NCBI RefSeq assembly: GCF_900103125.1
Contig: NZ_FNJV01000007.1
Coordinates: 124,001-188,000 of the forward strand
From: Mucilaginibacter sp. OK268
GTDB lineage: Bacteria > Bacteroidota > Bacteroidia > Sphingobacteriales > Sphingobacteriaceae
Direction of reading: 5' to 3'
DNA: 64,000 nt
Below the pieces are notes generated by a model. The model worked only from the letters and a program-made list of their open reading frames with translations. It had not been told where the DNA came from and did no database searches. A program made the translations under genes and the position numbers. Shown here piece after piece: positions 7,518 to 16,280 of the stretch (the first letter of the stretch is position 1; each line of letters starts with the position of its first letter).

Positions 7518-10500
7518 ATGAAAGATCTGAAAAAAGAATTTGGGCCCTCAAGTTGGGCCATCGATAACAAAACAGCCATATACGTACTCATATTTATGAT
7601 TACGGTACTCGGGTTGATAAGCTACAATAACCTGCCAAAGGAAAACTTTCCGGATATAGCGATACCTAAAATTTATGTAACTACAACGTTTGTAGGCCAG
7701 TCGCCCCAAAACGTGGAAAACCTGGTGACCCGGCAGATAGAAAAAAAGTTAAAATCGTTAAAAGGGTTAAAAAAGGTTACTTCGAACTCGGTACAAAACG
7801 TATCCGTGATTACAGCCGAATTTAACACTGATGTAAAGACCAAAGATGCCAAGATAGATGTTAAGGACGCTGTAGACAAAGCTAAGCAGGATTTGCCCCA
7901 AAATGATGATAACTATAAAGAACCGATCATATCGGACATTAACGTGGCTGATCAGCCTATCTTATATATCAACATCTCTGGTGATTATGACCTGAAAAAA
8001 CTAAAAGAGTATGCCGATATTTTAAAAGATGAGATTGAAAGTTACAAGGAGATCTCAAAAGTAGATGAAGTGGGAGCTTTAACACCTGAAATTCAGATTA
8101 ATGTTGATTTGAATAAGATGGCGGCGGCACAAATAAGTTTTAGTGATATTACCCAGGCCGTTGGTAACGAAAATATATTACAGTCGGCAGGTACTATCAA
8201 AACTGATGGCGTACGCCGAAGTATTGATATTAAACAGGATTTTAAAAACGCCGACCAGGTGGCGGCTATGGTCATTCGTAACCCGAAAGGACAAGCAGTT
8301 TATTTAAAAGATATTGCTGAAATTAAGGATTCATTCCTAGAGCAGGAAAGTTATGCCCGCTTAAAAACCAACGATAACCCGAAATTTAAAAACGTAATTA
8401 CCCTTAATGTAAGTAAAAGAGCAGGCGAAAACCTGATTGAAGCATCAGATAAAATTAACGAACTGATCAAACTGAAACAAAAAACGGTATTTCCTAAAGG
8501 GTTGGATATTGTAGTAACCGGTGATCAATCAGATAAAACACGTACCACCCTTAATGACCTGATCAATACTATAGTGATCGGTTTTATACTGGTTACTGTT
8601 ATCCTGATGTTTTTTATGGGTACCACCAATGCCATATTTGTGGCGCTTTCGGTTCCGCTGTCATGCTTCATCGCGTTTTTGGTGATGCCGGCTATCGGGT
8701 TCACGCTAAACATGATTGTGTTGTTCTCTTTCTTGCTGGCATTAGGTATTGTGGTGGATGATGCCATTGTGGTGATCGAGAATACGCATCGTATTTTCGC
8801 TAACGGTAAGGTACCTATTAAACAAGCCGCGAAAATGGCGGCAGGCGAAGTGTTTTTGCCTGTATTTTCTGGAACAATGACCACACTGGCACCGTTTGTA
8901 CCCTTAGCCTTCTGGAATAGTATTATCGGGCATTTTATGTTCTTTTTGCCTATTACCCTGATCATTACTTTGTTGGCATCTTTGGTTGTGGCTTATATTA
9001 TCAATCCTGTTTTCGCGGTTGATTTTATGAAACCACATCATGATGGCGAACACGATAATCCCAAATTTGATAAAAAAACCGTGCGGGCCCTCATATACCT
9101 GGCTGTAGCCGCGGTATTGGGCTATCTGATGAATATAGGTATCGGTAATTTGGTGGTATTTGTGATGGCGCTGTACCTGTTAAACCATTTCGTTCTGCTT
9201 AGAGTGATAGACAGGTTTCAGAAGAATGCCTGGCCAAAATTTAAAGACTGGTACGCCAGATGGCTTGAAAAGGCTGTTAAAAGACCGGTTACCATGCTTA
9301 TGGGAACAATTGGCTTGTTTATCCTGTCCATTGTTTTATTGGCAACGCTGGGCAAAACGCCGGAGTTTTTCCCTTCCGGCGACCCTAACTTTGCCTACGT
9401 GTATATAACCATGCCTATTGGTACCGACCAGGCTACAACCAACGAGGTAACCAGGAAAATTGAGGAACGCGTAGCCAAGGTAGTTGAACCTTACAAAGGT
9501 GTGGTATCATCCATTATTTCAAATGTTACTAAAGGAGTAACTGATCCTTCAGACGAGGACCAGGGCGATTACGAGAATAAGGGTAAGGTGACTGTTGCCT
9601 TTGTAGAGTTCGGAAAAAGGAATGGGCAGGATACTAAAGTGGCTCTGGCTAAAATACGCGAGGCGGTACAAGGCTTGCCAGGTGTTAAAATTGCCGTTGC
9701 GCAGGAAGCCAGCGGCCCTCCGGTACAAAAGGATATTAGTATTGAAATTATTGGCGATAACCTGGATACATTAGTTGCTACCGGTAACCGTTTAAAGACC
9801 TACCTCAATAAACAAAATATTGCCGGTATAGAAAATCTTGTTGCTGACGTACAAAGTGATAAACCAGAAGTTGTATTCGACATTGACCGGGAACGCGCCA
9901 ATCGCGAGGGCATAACCTCTGGCCAAATAACACAGAACCTGGTTACCGCAGTATTAGGTTGGAAAGCTGCTGACTTCAGAAACACAAAAGAGGATGATTA
10001 TCAGATAAAGGTAAGGGCGCTGGAAAGTCAGCGGGGTAATCTTGATGAACTACGTAACTTAAAAATAACCTATCGCGATTTAGCTACAGGTGGCGCCATA
10101 CGCCAGGTGCCAATTTCGGCATTCTCTGATATCCGCTATACTACTACTTACAGTAATATTAAGCGTAAACAACAGCGAAGAGTACTTACATTAGGATCAA
10201 ATGTTATAAAACCTTTTAACCCTAACGAAGTAAATGCTAATATTTTGCAGGCTATCAATAATTTTAAAAAGCCCGATAATATAAGCATCAGACAGGGCGG
10301 TGGCCAGGAGGATCAGGCAGAGGCGATGAACTTCCTATTAGGAGCTTTGGCCACATCGTTTGGGTTGATATTGATCATTCTTATGATCCAGTTTAACTCG
10401 ATCGGTAAAACATTCATCATCATCAGCGAAATTTTCCTGAGTATTATTGGGGTATTCCTGGGGGTGAGTATCTTCGGTATGACCATGTCTATCGTTATGA

Positions 10501-10937
10501 CGGGTATAGGTATCATTGCCCTTGCAGGTGTGGTAGTGCGTAATGGTATATTGCTGGTTGAGTTTACGGATATGCTCATCGACCAGGGGGCCAATTTGCA
10601 TGATGCTGTGGTAGAAGCAGGGCACACCCGTATGACCCCGGTATTGCTAACCGCAACCGCGGCCATATTAGGCTTGATACCACTGGCTGTAGGCTTTAAT
10701 ATCGACTTTGTGGGATTGTTTACACACTTTAAACCACATATTCACTTTGGTGGCGATAACGTAGCTTTCTGGGGGCCATTAGCCTGGACAATGATATTCG
10801 GACTTGGGTTCGCGACAGTCATTACCCTGATCCTGGTGCCATGTATGTACATCATCAGGTATAACATGAAAGCTTATTTCTTTGGTAAAAAGTCGGTTGA
10901 ACCTCACAAAGAGGTTTTGGAAACCGAAACTGTATAA
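7518..10937 (+). CDS. RND-family efflux transporter permease
   Basis: A 1139-residue inner-membrane proton antiporter. It has the RND duplication: TM1 (about 18-38), a large periplasmic loop, TM2-6 with the TM4 aspartates in ALGIVVDDAIVVIENTHR, TM7 and a second loop, and TM8-12 with GVVVRNGILLVEFTDM. The FPDIAIPKIYVTTTF and GQSPQNVENLVTRQIE blocks are classic HAE-1/AcrB-family features. Length is slightly above AcrB because of an extra region near residues 500-560. A TTG six bases upstream is a poorer start than ATG 7518. Substrates cannot be read from sequence. A strong terminator follows. Confidence 0.93.
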   Translation: MKDLKKEFGPSSWAIDNKTAIYVLIFMITVLGLISYNNLPKENFPDIAIPKIYVTTTFVGQSPQNVENLVTRQIEKKLKSLKGLKKVTSNSVQNVSVITAEFNTDVKTKDAKIDVKDAVDKAKQDLPQNDDNYKEPIISDINVADQPILYINISGDYDLKKLKEYADILKDEIESYKEISKVDEVGALTPEIQINVDLNKMAAAQISFSDITQAVGNENILQSAGTIKTDGVRRSIDIKQDFKNADQVAAMVIRNPKGQAVYLKDIAEIKDSFLEQESYARLKTNDNPKFKNVITLNVSKRAGENLIEASDKINELIKLKQKTVFPKGLDIVVTGDQSDKTRTTLNDLINTIVIGFILVTVILMFFMGTTNAIFVALSVPLSCFIAFLVMPAIGFTLNMIVLFSFLLALGIVVDDAIVVIENTHRIFANGKVPIKQAAKMAAGEVFLPVFSGTMTTLAPFVPLAFWNSIIGHFMFFLPITLIITLLASLVVAYIINPVFAVDFMKPHHDGEHDNPKFDKKTVRALIYLAVAAVLGYLMNIGIGNLVVFVMALYLLNHFVLLRVIDRFQKNAWPKFKDWYARWLEKAVKRPVTMLMGTIGLFILSIVLLATLGKTPEFFPSGDPNFAYVYITMPIGTDQATTNEVTRKIEERVAKVVEPYKGVVSSIISNVTKGVTDPSDEDQGDYENKGKVTVAFVEFGKRNGQDTKVALAKIREAVQGLPGVKIAVAQEASGPPVQKDISIEIIGDNLDTLVATGNRLKTYLNKQNIAGIENLVADVQSDKPEVVFDIDRERANREGITSGQITQNLVTAVLGWKAADFRNTKEDDYQIKVRALESQRGNLDELRNLKITYRDLATGGAIRQVPISAFSDIRYTTTYSNIKRKQQRRVLTLGSNVIKPFNPNEVNANILQAINNFKKPDNISIRQGGGQEDQAEAMNFLLGALATSFGLILIILMIQFNSIGKTFIIISEIFLSIIGVFLGVSIFGMTMSIVMTGIGIIALAGVVVRNGILLVEFTDMLIDQGANLHDAVVEAGHTRMTPVLLTATAAILGLIPLAVGFNIDFVGLFTHFKPHIHFGGDNVAFWGPLAWTMIFGLGFATVITLILVPCMYIIRYNMKAYFFGKKSVEPHKEVLETETV

Positions 10938-10952
10938 TTAAGTATAAAAATA

Positions 10953-10995
10953 AAAAGGGGCTGTATCATTAATCAATGATGATACAGCCCCTTTT
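10953..10995. terminator. Bidirectional rho-independent terminator
   Basis: A 17-bp perfect stem (AAAAGGGGCTGTATCAT at 10953-10969, complement at 10979-10995) with a 9-base loop and A/T tails on both sides. It separates the convergent RND permease and MscS genes and can serve both. Confidence 0.93.
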
Positions 10996-11014
10996 CTGTT
11001 TAAAAACAATTGGG

Positions 11015-12124
11015 TTAGTTCCGATCTTTTGGCTGAACGTATTTTTCCAGATCGCCTAAGTCATTTCTGGTTTTTGGTAAACTACCCGGATAGTTTTGCT
11101 GTATAAAGGTGATCAGATTTTCACGAATGTAACAACGCAGGTCAAACGCATCAGAGGATGTACGCGAGCTCATGAGTACCCTGATCTCGATAACACGCTC
11201 TTTTACATCGGTTACCTGTACTACCTTTACTCGTTTATCCCATAAGGGAGTTTTTATGATCAGTCGCTCAAACTCATCTCTGATAGCATTTATTGGTACG
11301 GTGTAATCCATATATAAAAATACGGTACCCAGAATATCGGCAGATGTACGCGTCCAGTTTTGAAAGGGTTTTTGTATAAAATAGTTAATGGGTAAAATAA
11401 GCCGGCGTTCATCCCATATTTTTAAAACAACATAGGTAAGCGTAATTTCTTCCACACGGCCCCATTCACCTTCAACCACCAGCACATCATCAATGCGTAT
11501 AGGTTGTGTAAACGCGATCTGGAAACCGGCTAATAAATTACCCAGCGAGTTCTGGGCTGCAAAACCCACAATAATACCACCTATACCAACGCCGGTTAAC
11601 AGCCCTGTGCCTATCTTACGCATACTCTCAAAACTCAGCAGGATGATGGCTATGGTCACAAAAACAATAACCACCACCAAAAGCTTGCGCATAAACTGTA
11701 TCTGTGTGCGTATTTTGCGCTCTTTTAAATTATCGGCTTTATTCAGATCATAAGTATGGTATATATAATCTTCCAGTATCCTTACAGATCTGACTAATAT
11801 GCCGGCAAAGGAAATGGTTAGTAATATTTCAATGGTCTTATCGAGTGGGGCCACATAAATCTTATCCATCCGCATAAACGGAATGAATAGGTTGAGCAGA
11901 AAAAGTGGAATAAAATAGGTAATAGCCCTGCCCAGGTTAATGATCACCGACCTGAAAAAAGAATAAGAGGTTTCTTTTTTGGCGTATACCTTGAAAAGAT
12001 TGGTGACTATAAACTTGATAATAAGTCCTACTAAAATAGCTATTACCGCAATGGCCAGGTCCCATATGATGGAGGGGACGCGTTGCGATAACTCGAGCAA
12101 ACCGGGAGGTAATCTATTTTCCAT
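11015..12124 (-). CDS. MscS-family mechanosensitive ion channel
   Basis: A 369-residue membrane protein. Hydrophobic helices lie near residues 20-42, 65-85, 100-120 and 150-175, followed by the MscS pore helix and beta domain: GVGIGGIIVGFAAQNSLGNLLAGFQIAFTQP (split in nature by the pore kink), then the DVLVVEGEWGRVEEITLTYV beta-barrel start. Such channels open on membrane tension to release solutes in osmotic downshock. Start 12124 (MENRLPPG) is preferred; an upstream in-frame ATG at 12190 adds a short hydrophobic tail of doubtful relevance. It is divergent from the TetR gene at 12302. Confidence 0.9.
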   Translation of the reverse strand: MENRLPPGLLELSQRVPSIIWDLAIAVIAILVGLIIKFIVTNLFKVYAKKETSYSFFRSVIINLGRAITYFIPLFLLNLFIPFMRMDKIYVAPLDKTIEILLTISFAGILVRSVRILEDYIYHTYDLNKADNLKERKIRTQIQFMRKLLVVVIVFVTIAIILLSFESMRKIGTGLLTGVGIGGIIVGFAAQNSLGNLLAGFQIAFTQPIRIDDVLVVEGEWGRVEEITLTYVVLKIWDERRLILPINYFIQKPFQNWTRTSADILGTVFLYMDYTVPINAIRDEFERLIIKTPLWDKRVKVVQVTDVKERVIEIRVLMSSRTSSDAFDLRCYIRENLITFIQQNYPGSLPKTRNDLGDLEKYVQPKDRN

Positions 12125-12250
12125 GTTTATAGCAGATGTGTTTATGAAATCTACTTTGAAAATAGTTAGAATGTAAAATTGTTTTAGCAATAACGCATGT
12201 AACAGGCCTCGGTACTTATATTTATAGAATTTTTGATAGTTTTGTTAAAA

Positions 12251-12274
12251 AAGTCAGGAATTGTGACCTGACTT
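12251..12274. promoter_or_regulatory. Possible operator in tetR leader
   Basis: AAGTCAGG (12251-12258) and CCTGACTT (12267-12274) form a perfect 8-bp inverted repeat with an 8-base spacer. It lies directly downstream of a -7-like TAGTTTTG (12237-12244) and 27 bases before the TetR start, which fits an autoregulatory operator. No good -33 TTTG is present at the expected distance. Confidence 0.45.
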
Positions 12275-12301
12275 TAGTTTATATAATAATTTATAGATCA
12301 A

Positions 12302-12919
12302 ATGGCTACAGGCAATGACCATCAGGATATAAAGCGGGAGAAAATTTTAGACGCCTCTCATCAACGGTTTTTACATTATGGTTATTCAAAAACTACCATG
12401 AATGAAATTGCCGGTGACCTGTCAATGTCAAAAGCATTGCTTTATTACTACTTTCCTGATAAAAGCCAGTTGTACATTGCAGTAATGCGTAAACTGGCCA
12501 ATGATTACATCAAAAACCTGGAAGATAATATTGACACTTTTGCTAATTTAAAAGACGCTTTTGTTTTTCAGATAAATACCAATCACGATTTTATTGTAAG
12601 CAATTACAATTTCTTTGATTTTTTCAGGCTTAATGAACAAAACCTTCCGGATACCATTTGGGAGATAGTGGAGCAGGTTCACCTTGCCGAACTGAATTTA
12701 TTGAGCAGAGCCATCAAAACCGAAATAGAACGGGGAGCTATTAAACCTTTAGAAAACCCTGAGGAAATAGTTGACCTGTTATTGGATGCTTTGCATGGTA
12801 TTAAAGTTAGCGCCGTATCGCAAAAGAAAATAAACTTCCCGCGTAAAGAACATCTGGAAGAAATACATACCAAAAGATTATTGCTGATAGATATTTTTAT
12901 AAAAGGCTTGATGTATTAA
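12302..12919 (+). CDS. TetR/AcrR family transcriptional regulator
   Basis: A 205-residue protein with an N-terminal HTH (FLHYGYSKTTMNEIAGDL then SMSKALLYYYFPDKSQLY, about residues 22-60). The C-terminal domain is all-helical with no ligand motif I recognise. It is divergent from the MscS gene and not followed by a co-directional gene, so its targets are not obvious; self-regulation is suggested by the palindrome in its leader. Unlike the TetR at 4298 it is not attached to an exporter. Confidence 0.85.
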   Translation: MATGNDHQDIKREKILDASHQRFLHYGYSKTTMNEIAGDLSMSKALLYYYFPDKSQLYIAVMRKLANDYIKNLEDNIDTFANLKDAFVFQINTNHDFIVSNYNFFDFFRLNEQNLPDTIWEIVEQVHLAELNLLSRAIKTEIERGAIKPLENPEEIVDLLLDALHGIKVSAVSQKKINFPRKEHLEEIHTKRLLLIDIFIKGLMY

Positions 12920-13103
12920 GTCATCCGTAACTAATGAAGCTGATTTACTGTCAGTTATTGGTCAAAAGATAGATAAACAAACAATCACGAGAGTTATTAT
13001 AGATAACTTTGAGTGTACAAATAATCAGGGCTATTTTAATTAATACCTTGATTATTGAAAGCTACTTCCTATTTAATAAGAGGTGATTGTTTTAGAGTGA
13101 TTT

Positions 13104-13137
13104 AGCAGAATGGATATACTCCATTCTGCTTTTTTTA
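13104..13137 (+). terminator. Rho-independent terminator after tetR
   Basis: AGCAGAATGGA (13104-13114), loop TATAC, then TCCATTCTGCT (13120-13130) and a run of seven T. It is a textbook intrinsic terminator in the + direction about 185 bases after the TetR stop. Confidence 0.88.
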
Positions 13138-13217
13138 TTTCCTGATCCCCTTAAATAAGTTTTTCCATTGCCCCTTACAAGAGTAATAGCCAATGATTAG
13201 ACATTTGCCTAAAAGGG

Positions 13218-13291
13218 TGTCATGCTGAGCTCCGTCGAAGCATGGTGGGCAGGCCTCTGCGCTCCCCCCTTCGACGGGGCTCAGGGTGACA
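13218..13291. repeat. Palindromic intergenic repeat, family A copy 1
   Basis: The element begins TGTCATGCTGAGC and ends GCTCAGGGTGACA. Internal arms CCGTCGAAG / CTTCGACGG flank a GC-rich tip containing CATGGTGGGC and CTCTGCGCT. It is nearly identical to the element at 20808-20881, and a shortened relative lies at 22451-22494. Confidence 0.88.
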
Positions 13292-13345
13292 ACCCCGCTT
13301 TTTGTGATATTATTGATGTACTATGTCTTATGATGGGCTATTACC

Positions 13346-13383
13346 TTTGCAAGTTGTCTGTGAGGACACAGACAACTTGCAAA
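13346..13383. terminator. Strong bidirectional hairpin downstream of glgX
   Basis: A perfect 17-bp stem (TTTGCAAGTTGTCTGTG at 13346-13362, complement at 13367-13383) with loop AGGA. It lies 69 bases beyond the glgX stop on the minus strand and probably terminates that transcript, although the terminal U-tract is short. Confidence 0.75.
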
Positions 13384-13451
13384 ATCAAGACATTAGCTTT
13401 AAGCTTTGTGCATTCTGCTTTTAGCTTCAATATAAATGATTCCAGATAAAG

Positions 13452-15602
13452 TTATTGTTGTTTTGTTCCCTCGTCATGAATAAGCTGATGTTGAAGTAAT
13501 ACGACCGATCGACCGTCTATCTGTATAGTATCTTCCGCTTTAAATGTTCGTGTTGCACCCTTATCAGCAGGGTTGGCCGTATCAATCAGGAGTTCCCAAT
13601 CATAGGCGTATTCCTGGTGAGGCAGTTTATAACTCAAGGGTTCGTCATGGGCGTTAAAGATGATGTAAAAACTATCATCAACAACTTTATCACCTTCTGC
13701 ATTAACGCTATGCAAGCCCAATCCATTTAAAAATACGGCCACTGATTTGGCAAAATCATGACTCCAGTTATCATCGTTCATTTCAGAACCGTCGGGCAAA
13801 AACCAGGCTATATCGGCAATACCGTCATCTTTAATAGATTGCCCGTTGAACCAGTTTTTACGTGAAAAGGCAGCATGTTCTTTTCGTAAATTAATAAGTT
13901 TGCGGGTGAAAGTATATAGTTCCTTGTCCTGATTTTGCCAGTTTACCCATGAAATTTCATTATCCTGGCAGTAGGAGTTATTATTTCCCTGCTGAGTTCT
14001 GCCTATTTCATCACCGGCAACAATCATCGGTACCCCCTGTGAAAGGAAAAGCGTTGTTAAAAAATTCCTTTTTTGCTTGGCGCGTAAGTTATTAATGATA
14101 TTATCAACGGTTGGGCCTTCAACCCCGCAGTTCCATGACCGGTTATGGCTTTCTCCGTCGTTATTGTCTTCTCCATTGGCTTCATTATGTTTTTCGTTGT
14201 AGGAGACCAGATCGGTTAGCGTAAAGCCATCATGAGCAGTAATAAAATTGATACTGGCGGTTGGTCTTCTGTATGATTTGTACAGGTCGGAACTGCCGGT
14301 TATACGGTTTGCAAATTCGGCCAGGGTGCTTTCAGCTCCGCTCCAGTAATCCCGGATGCAATCACGGTATTTACCATTCCACTCGGCCCAGCCGGCGGGA
14401 AATTTACCAACCTGATACCCGCCTTCACCAAGATCCCAGGGCTCGGCAATTAACTTAACCCGTGATATGGTAGGGTCCTGGTGTATGATGTCAAAAAACG
14501 CGCTTAAACGGTTCACCTCATGCAGTTCGCGGGCCAGGGTAGCCGCCAGATCAAAACGGAAGCCATCAACATGCATTTCTTCTATCCAGTAACGAAGGCT
14601 ATCCATCATCAACCGCAACGCATTGGGTAAATTGGCATTCAGCGTGTTACCTGTGCCGGTATAGTCCATGTAATATCTTTTGTCGTCATCCACCAGGCGA
14701 TAGTAGGATACATTATCTATCCCCCTGAATGATAAAGTAGGCCCCATATGGCTGCCTTCGCCGGTATGGTTATATACTACATCCAGAATAACCTCTATAC
14801 CGGCCTTATGCAATTCCTTAACCATGTTTTTGAATTCGGTAACCTGTTCGCCCAGTACACTGCATGAAGCATAACGTGCGTCTGGAGCAAAAAAGCCAAT
14901 GGTATTATAGCCCCAGTAATTGGTCAACCCTTCATCAACAAGGTGCCTGTCGGAAAGAAAATCGTGTACCGGCATCAATTCAACTGCGGTAATACCCAGG
15001 TCTTTTAAATAGGCAATAGCTATCGGGTGTGCCATACCCGCGTATGTTCCCCTGATGTTTTCAGGTATGCCGGGATGAAGCTTGGTGAACCCTTTTACAT
15101 GAGCCTCATATATGATCGACCTGTAGTATGGGATATTGGGGCTTTTATCATCTCCCCAATCAAAATTATGATCAATTACTACGGATTTAGGAATAAAGGC
15201 GGCACTATTTGTTTTGCTAAAACTAAGATCTTCTTCCGGGCTGCCAACTTCATATCCAAATAAAGAGTCGTTCCAATTAATCGTTCCCGCAATGGCTTTT
15301 GCATATGGATCAACCAATAATTTGTTGGGGTTAAAACGATGACCCTTCTCTGGTTCATATGGCCCATATACCCGGAAACCATATAATTGCCCCGGTTTTA
15401 AATCTGGTATATAAATGTGCCATATCAATTCGGAATATTCGGTGATGGGTATTTGTGCCGATTCTACCTCATCATGAACACCATTAAATAAACAAAGATC
15501 GACCCCGGTAGCATTTTCAGAATAAAGTGTAAAGTTAACTCCTTCGCCATCCCAGATAGCACCAAGTGGAAATGGTTTTCCGGGATATGTTACTATTTTC
15601 AT
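13452..15602 (-). CDS. glgX: Glycogen debranching enzyme, GH13 isoamylase type
   Basis: A 716-residue cytoplasmic GH13 enzyme that hydrolyses alpha-1,6 branches of glycogen left after phosphorylase action. There is an N-terminal CBM48-type domain (about 10-95, including PFPLGAIWDGEGVNFTLYS). A TIM barrel follows, with DVVYNHT (about 274-280), nucleophile D351 in DGFRFDLA, acid/base E387 in LIAEPWD, and D458 in FITAHDGF. A C-terminal beta domain ends the protein. Length matches GlgX/TreX. No other glycogen genes lie nearby, so it is a single-gene unit here. The start at 15602 gives the family N-terminus. Confidence 0.93.
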   Translation of the reverse strand: MKIVTYPGKPFPLGAIWDGEGVNFTLYSENATGVDLCLFNGVHDEVESAQIPITEYSELIWHIYIPDLKPGQLYGFRVYGPYEPEKGHRFNPNKLLVDPYAKAIAGTINWNDSLFGYEVGSPEEDLSFSKTNSAAFIPKSVVIDHNFDWGDDKSPNIPYYRSIIYEAHVKGFTKLHPGIPENIRGTYAGMAHPIAIAYLKDLGITAVELMPVHDFLSDRHLVDEGLTNYWGYNTIGFFAPDARYASCSVLGEQVTEFKNMVKELHKAGIEVILDVVYNHTGEGSHMGPTLSFRGIDNVSYYRLVDDDKRYYMDYTGTGNTLNANLPNALRLMMDSLRYWIEEMHVDGFRFDLAATLARELHEVNRLSAFFDIIHQDPTISRVKLIAEPWDLGEGGYQVGKFPAGWAEWNGKYRDCIRDYWSGAESTLAEFANRITGSSDLYKSYRRPTASINFITAHDGFTLTDLVSYNEKHNEANGEDNNDGESHNRSWNCGVEGPTVDNIINNLRAKQKRNFLTTLFLSQGVPMIVAGDEIGRTQQGNNNSYCQDNEISWVNWQNQDKELYTFTRKLINLRKEHAAFSRKNWFNGQSIKDDGIADIAWFLPDGSEMNDDNWSHDFAKSVAVFLNGLGLHSVNAEGDKVVDDSFYIIFNAHDEPLSYKLPHQEYAYDWELLIDTANPADKGATRTFKAEDTIQIDGRSVVLLQHQLIHDEGTKQQ

Positions 15603-15883
15603 TAGTGTAATTTGTTTTTTAATGGCAATGAAGCTATCATGAGCCGGGTTATATATTCCGGTTGGTGAGCTTTAGCTCATGATGGTTTCATAAGTGTATT
15701 TAGCTGTCAGTACTTTCAAATTGAAATTAAAGAAAATTGTTTTAAGCATAGCCATGTTTCCCGGTATTAAACATGATTGTGTAAAAACAGCGTCAAAGTA
15801 TTACTTTATTTTTAAATAACTTAATTAGTAATTGATTGTTAATATTGGGCTATGTAAATTTGTTTATCTATACCAATAAACCT

Positions 15884-16249
15884 ATGAACAAGAAAATATT
15901 TATTGTGGAGGACGATGCCGATCTGTCCGAAGCTATACAACTAATTCTGCGGGAGGAGGGTTACGATACCGCTGCTTCCCTGGATAAAAATTCAATAAAG
16001 GGAGTCATATTACACATGCCCGACCTGGTACTGGTTGATAACAGACTAAAAGATGGCTTTGGCAGTGAGTTATGCGTGTCTATCAAAAATCATCCTTTAA
16101 CCAGTCATATCCCGGTGGTGTTGATATCAGGATGGGCAAATCTGGCAGATACTGCCCGTGATTGCGGGGCGGATGCTTACCTGAGTAAGCCCTTTGAAAT
16201 GACCCAACTGATTGAAGCAGTAGATAAACATCTGAAACATTTGGTTTAA
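15884..16249 (+). CDS. Single-domain response regulator (CheY-like)
   Basis: A 121-residue receiver domain without an output domain. The acidic pocket is at E9-D11 (IFIVEDD), the phospho-acceptor is D52 (LVLVDNRL), the switch Ser is S82 (VLISGWA) and the conserved Lys is K102 (YLSKPF). The ATG at 15884 is chosen because upstream in-frame codons add a hydrophobic stretch not seen in receivers. No histidine kinase is adjacent, so it may be a shared phosphorelay intermediate. Confidence 0.9.
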   Translation: MNKKIFIVEDDADLSEAIQLILREEGYDTAASLDKNSIKGVILHMPDLVLVDNRLKDGFGSELCVSIKNHPLTSHIPVVLISGWANLADTARDCGADAYLSKPFEMTQLIEAVDKHLKHLV

Positions 16250-16280
16250 TTATTGATTAAGTAAGATTGACGTTTAGTGA

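Larger units (their letters stand above)
12920..13451. other. 532-base intergenic region between convergent genes
   Basis: No convincing gene is present. The region holds two terminator-like hairpins (13104-13137 and 13346-13383) and one long palindromic repeat element (13218-13291). An open frame across the repeat is an accident of its GC-rich sequence. Confidence 0.75.

Noticed and set aside
8525..8965. Long open frame on the minus strand inside the RND permease gene
   Set aside because: It is fully antisense to a well-supported transporter and its sequence follows from the codon pattern of the sense gene.
13222..13449. Open frame of 75 codons on the + strand
   Set aside because: It runs through the family A palindromic repeat and a terminator hairpin; the peptide has no domain-like pattern.
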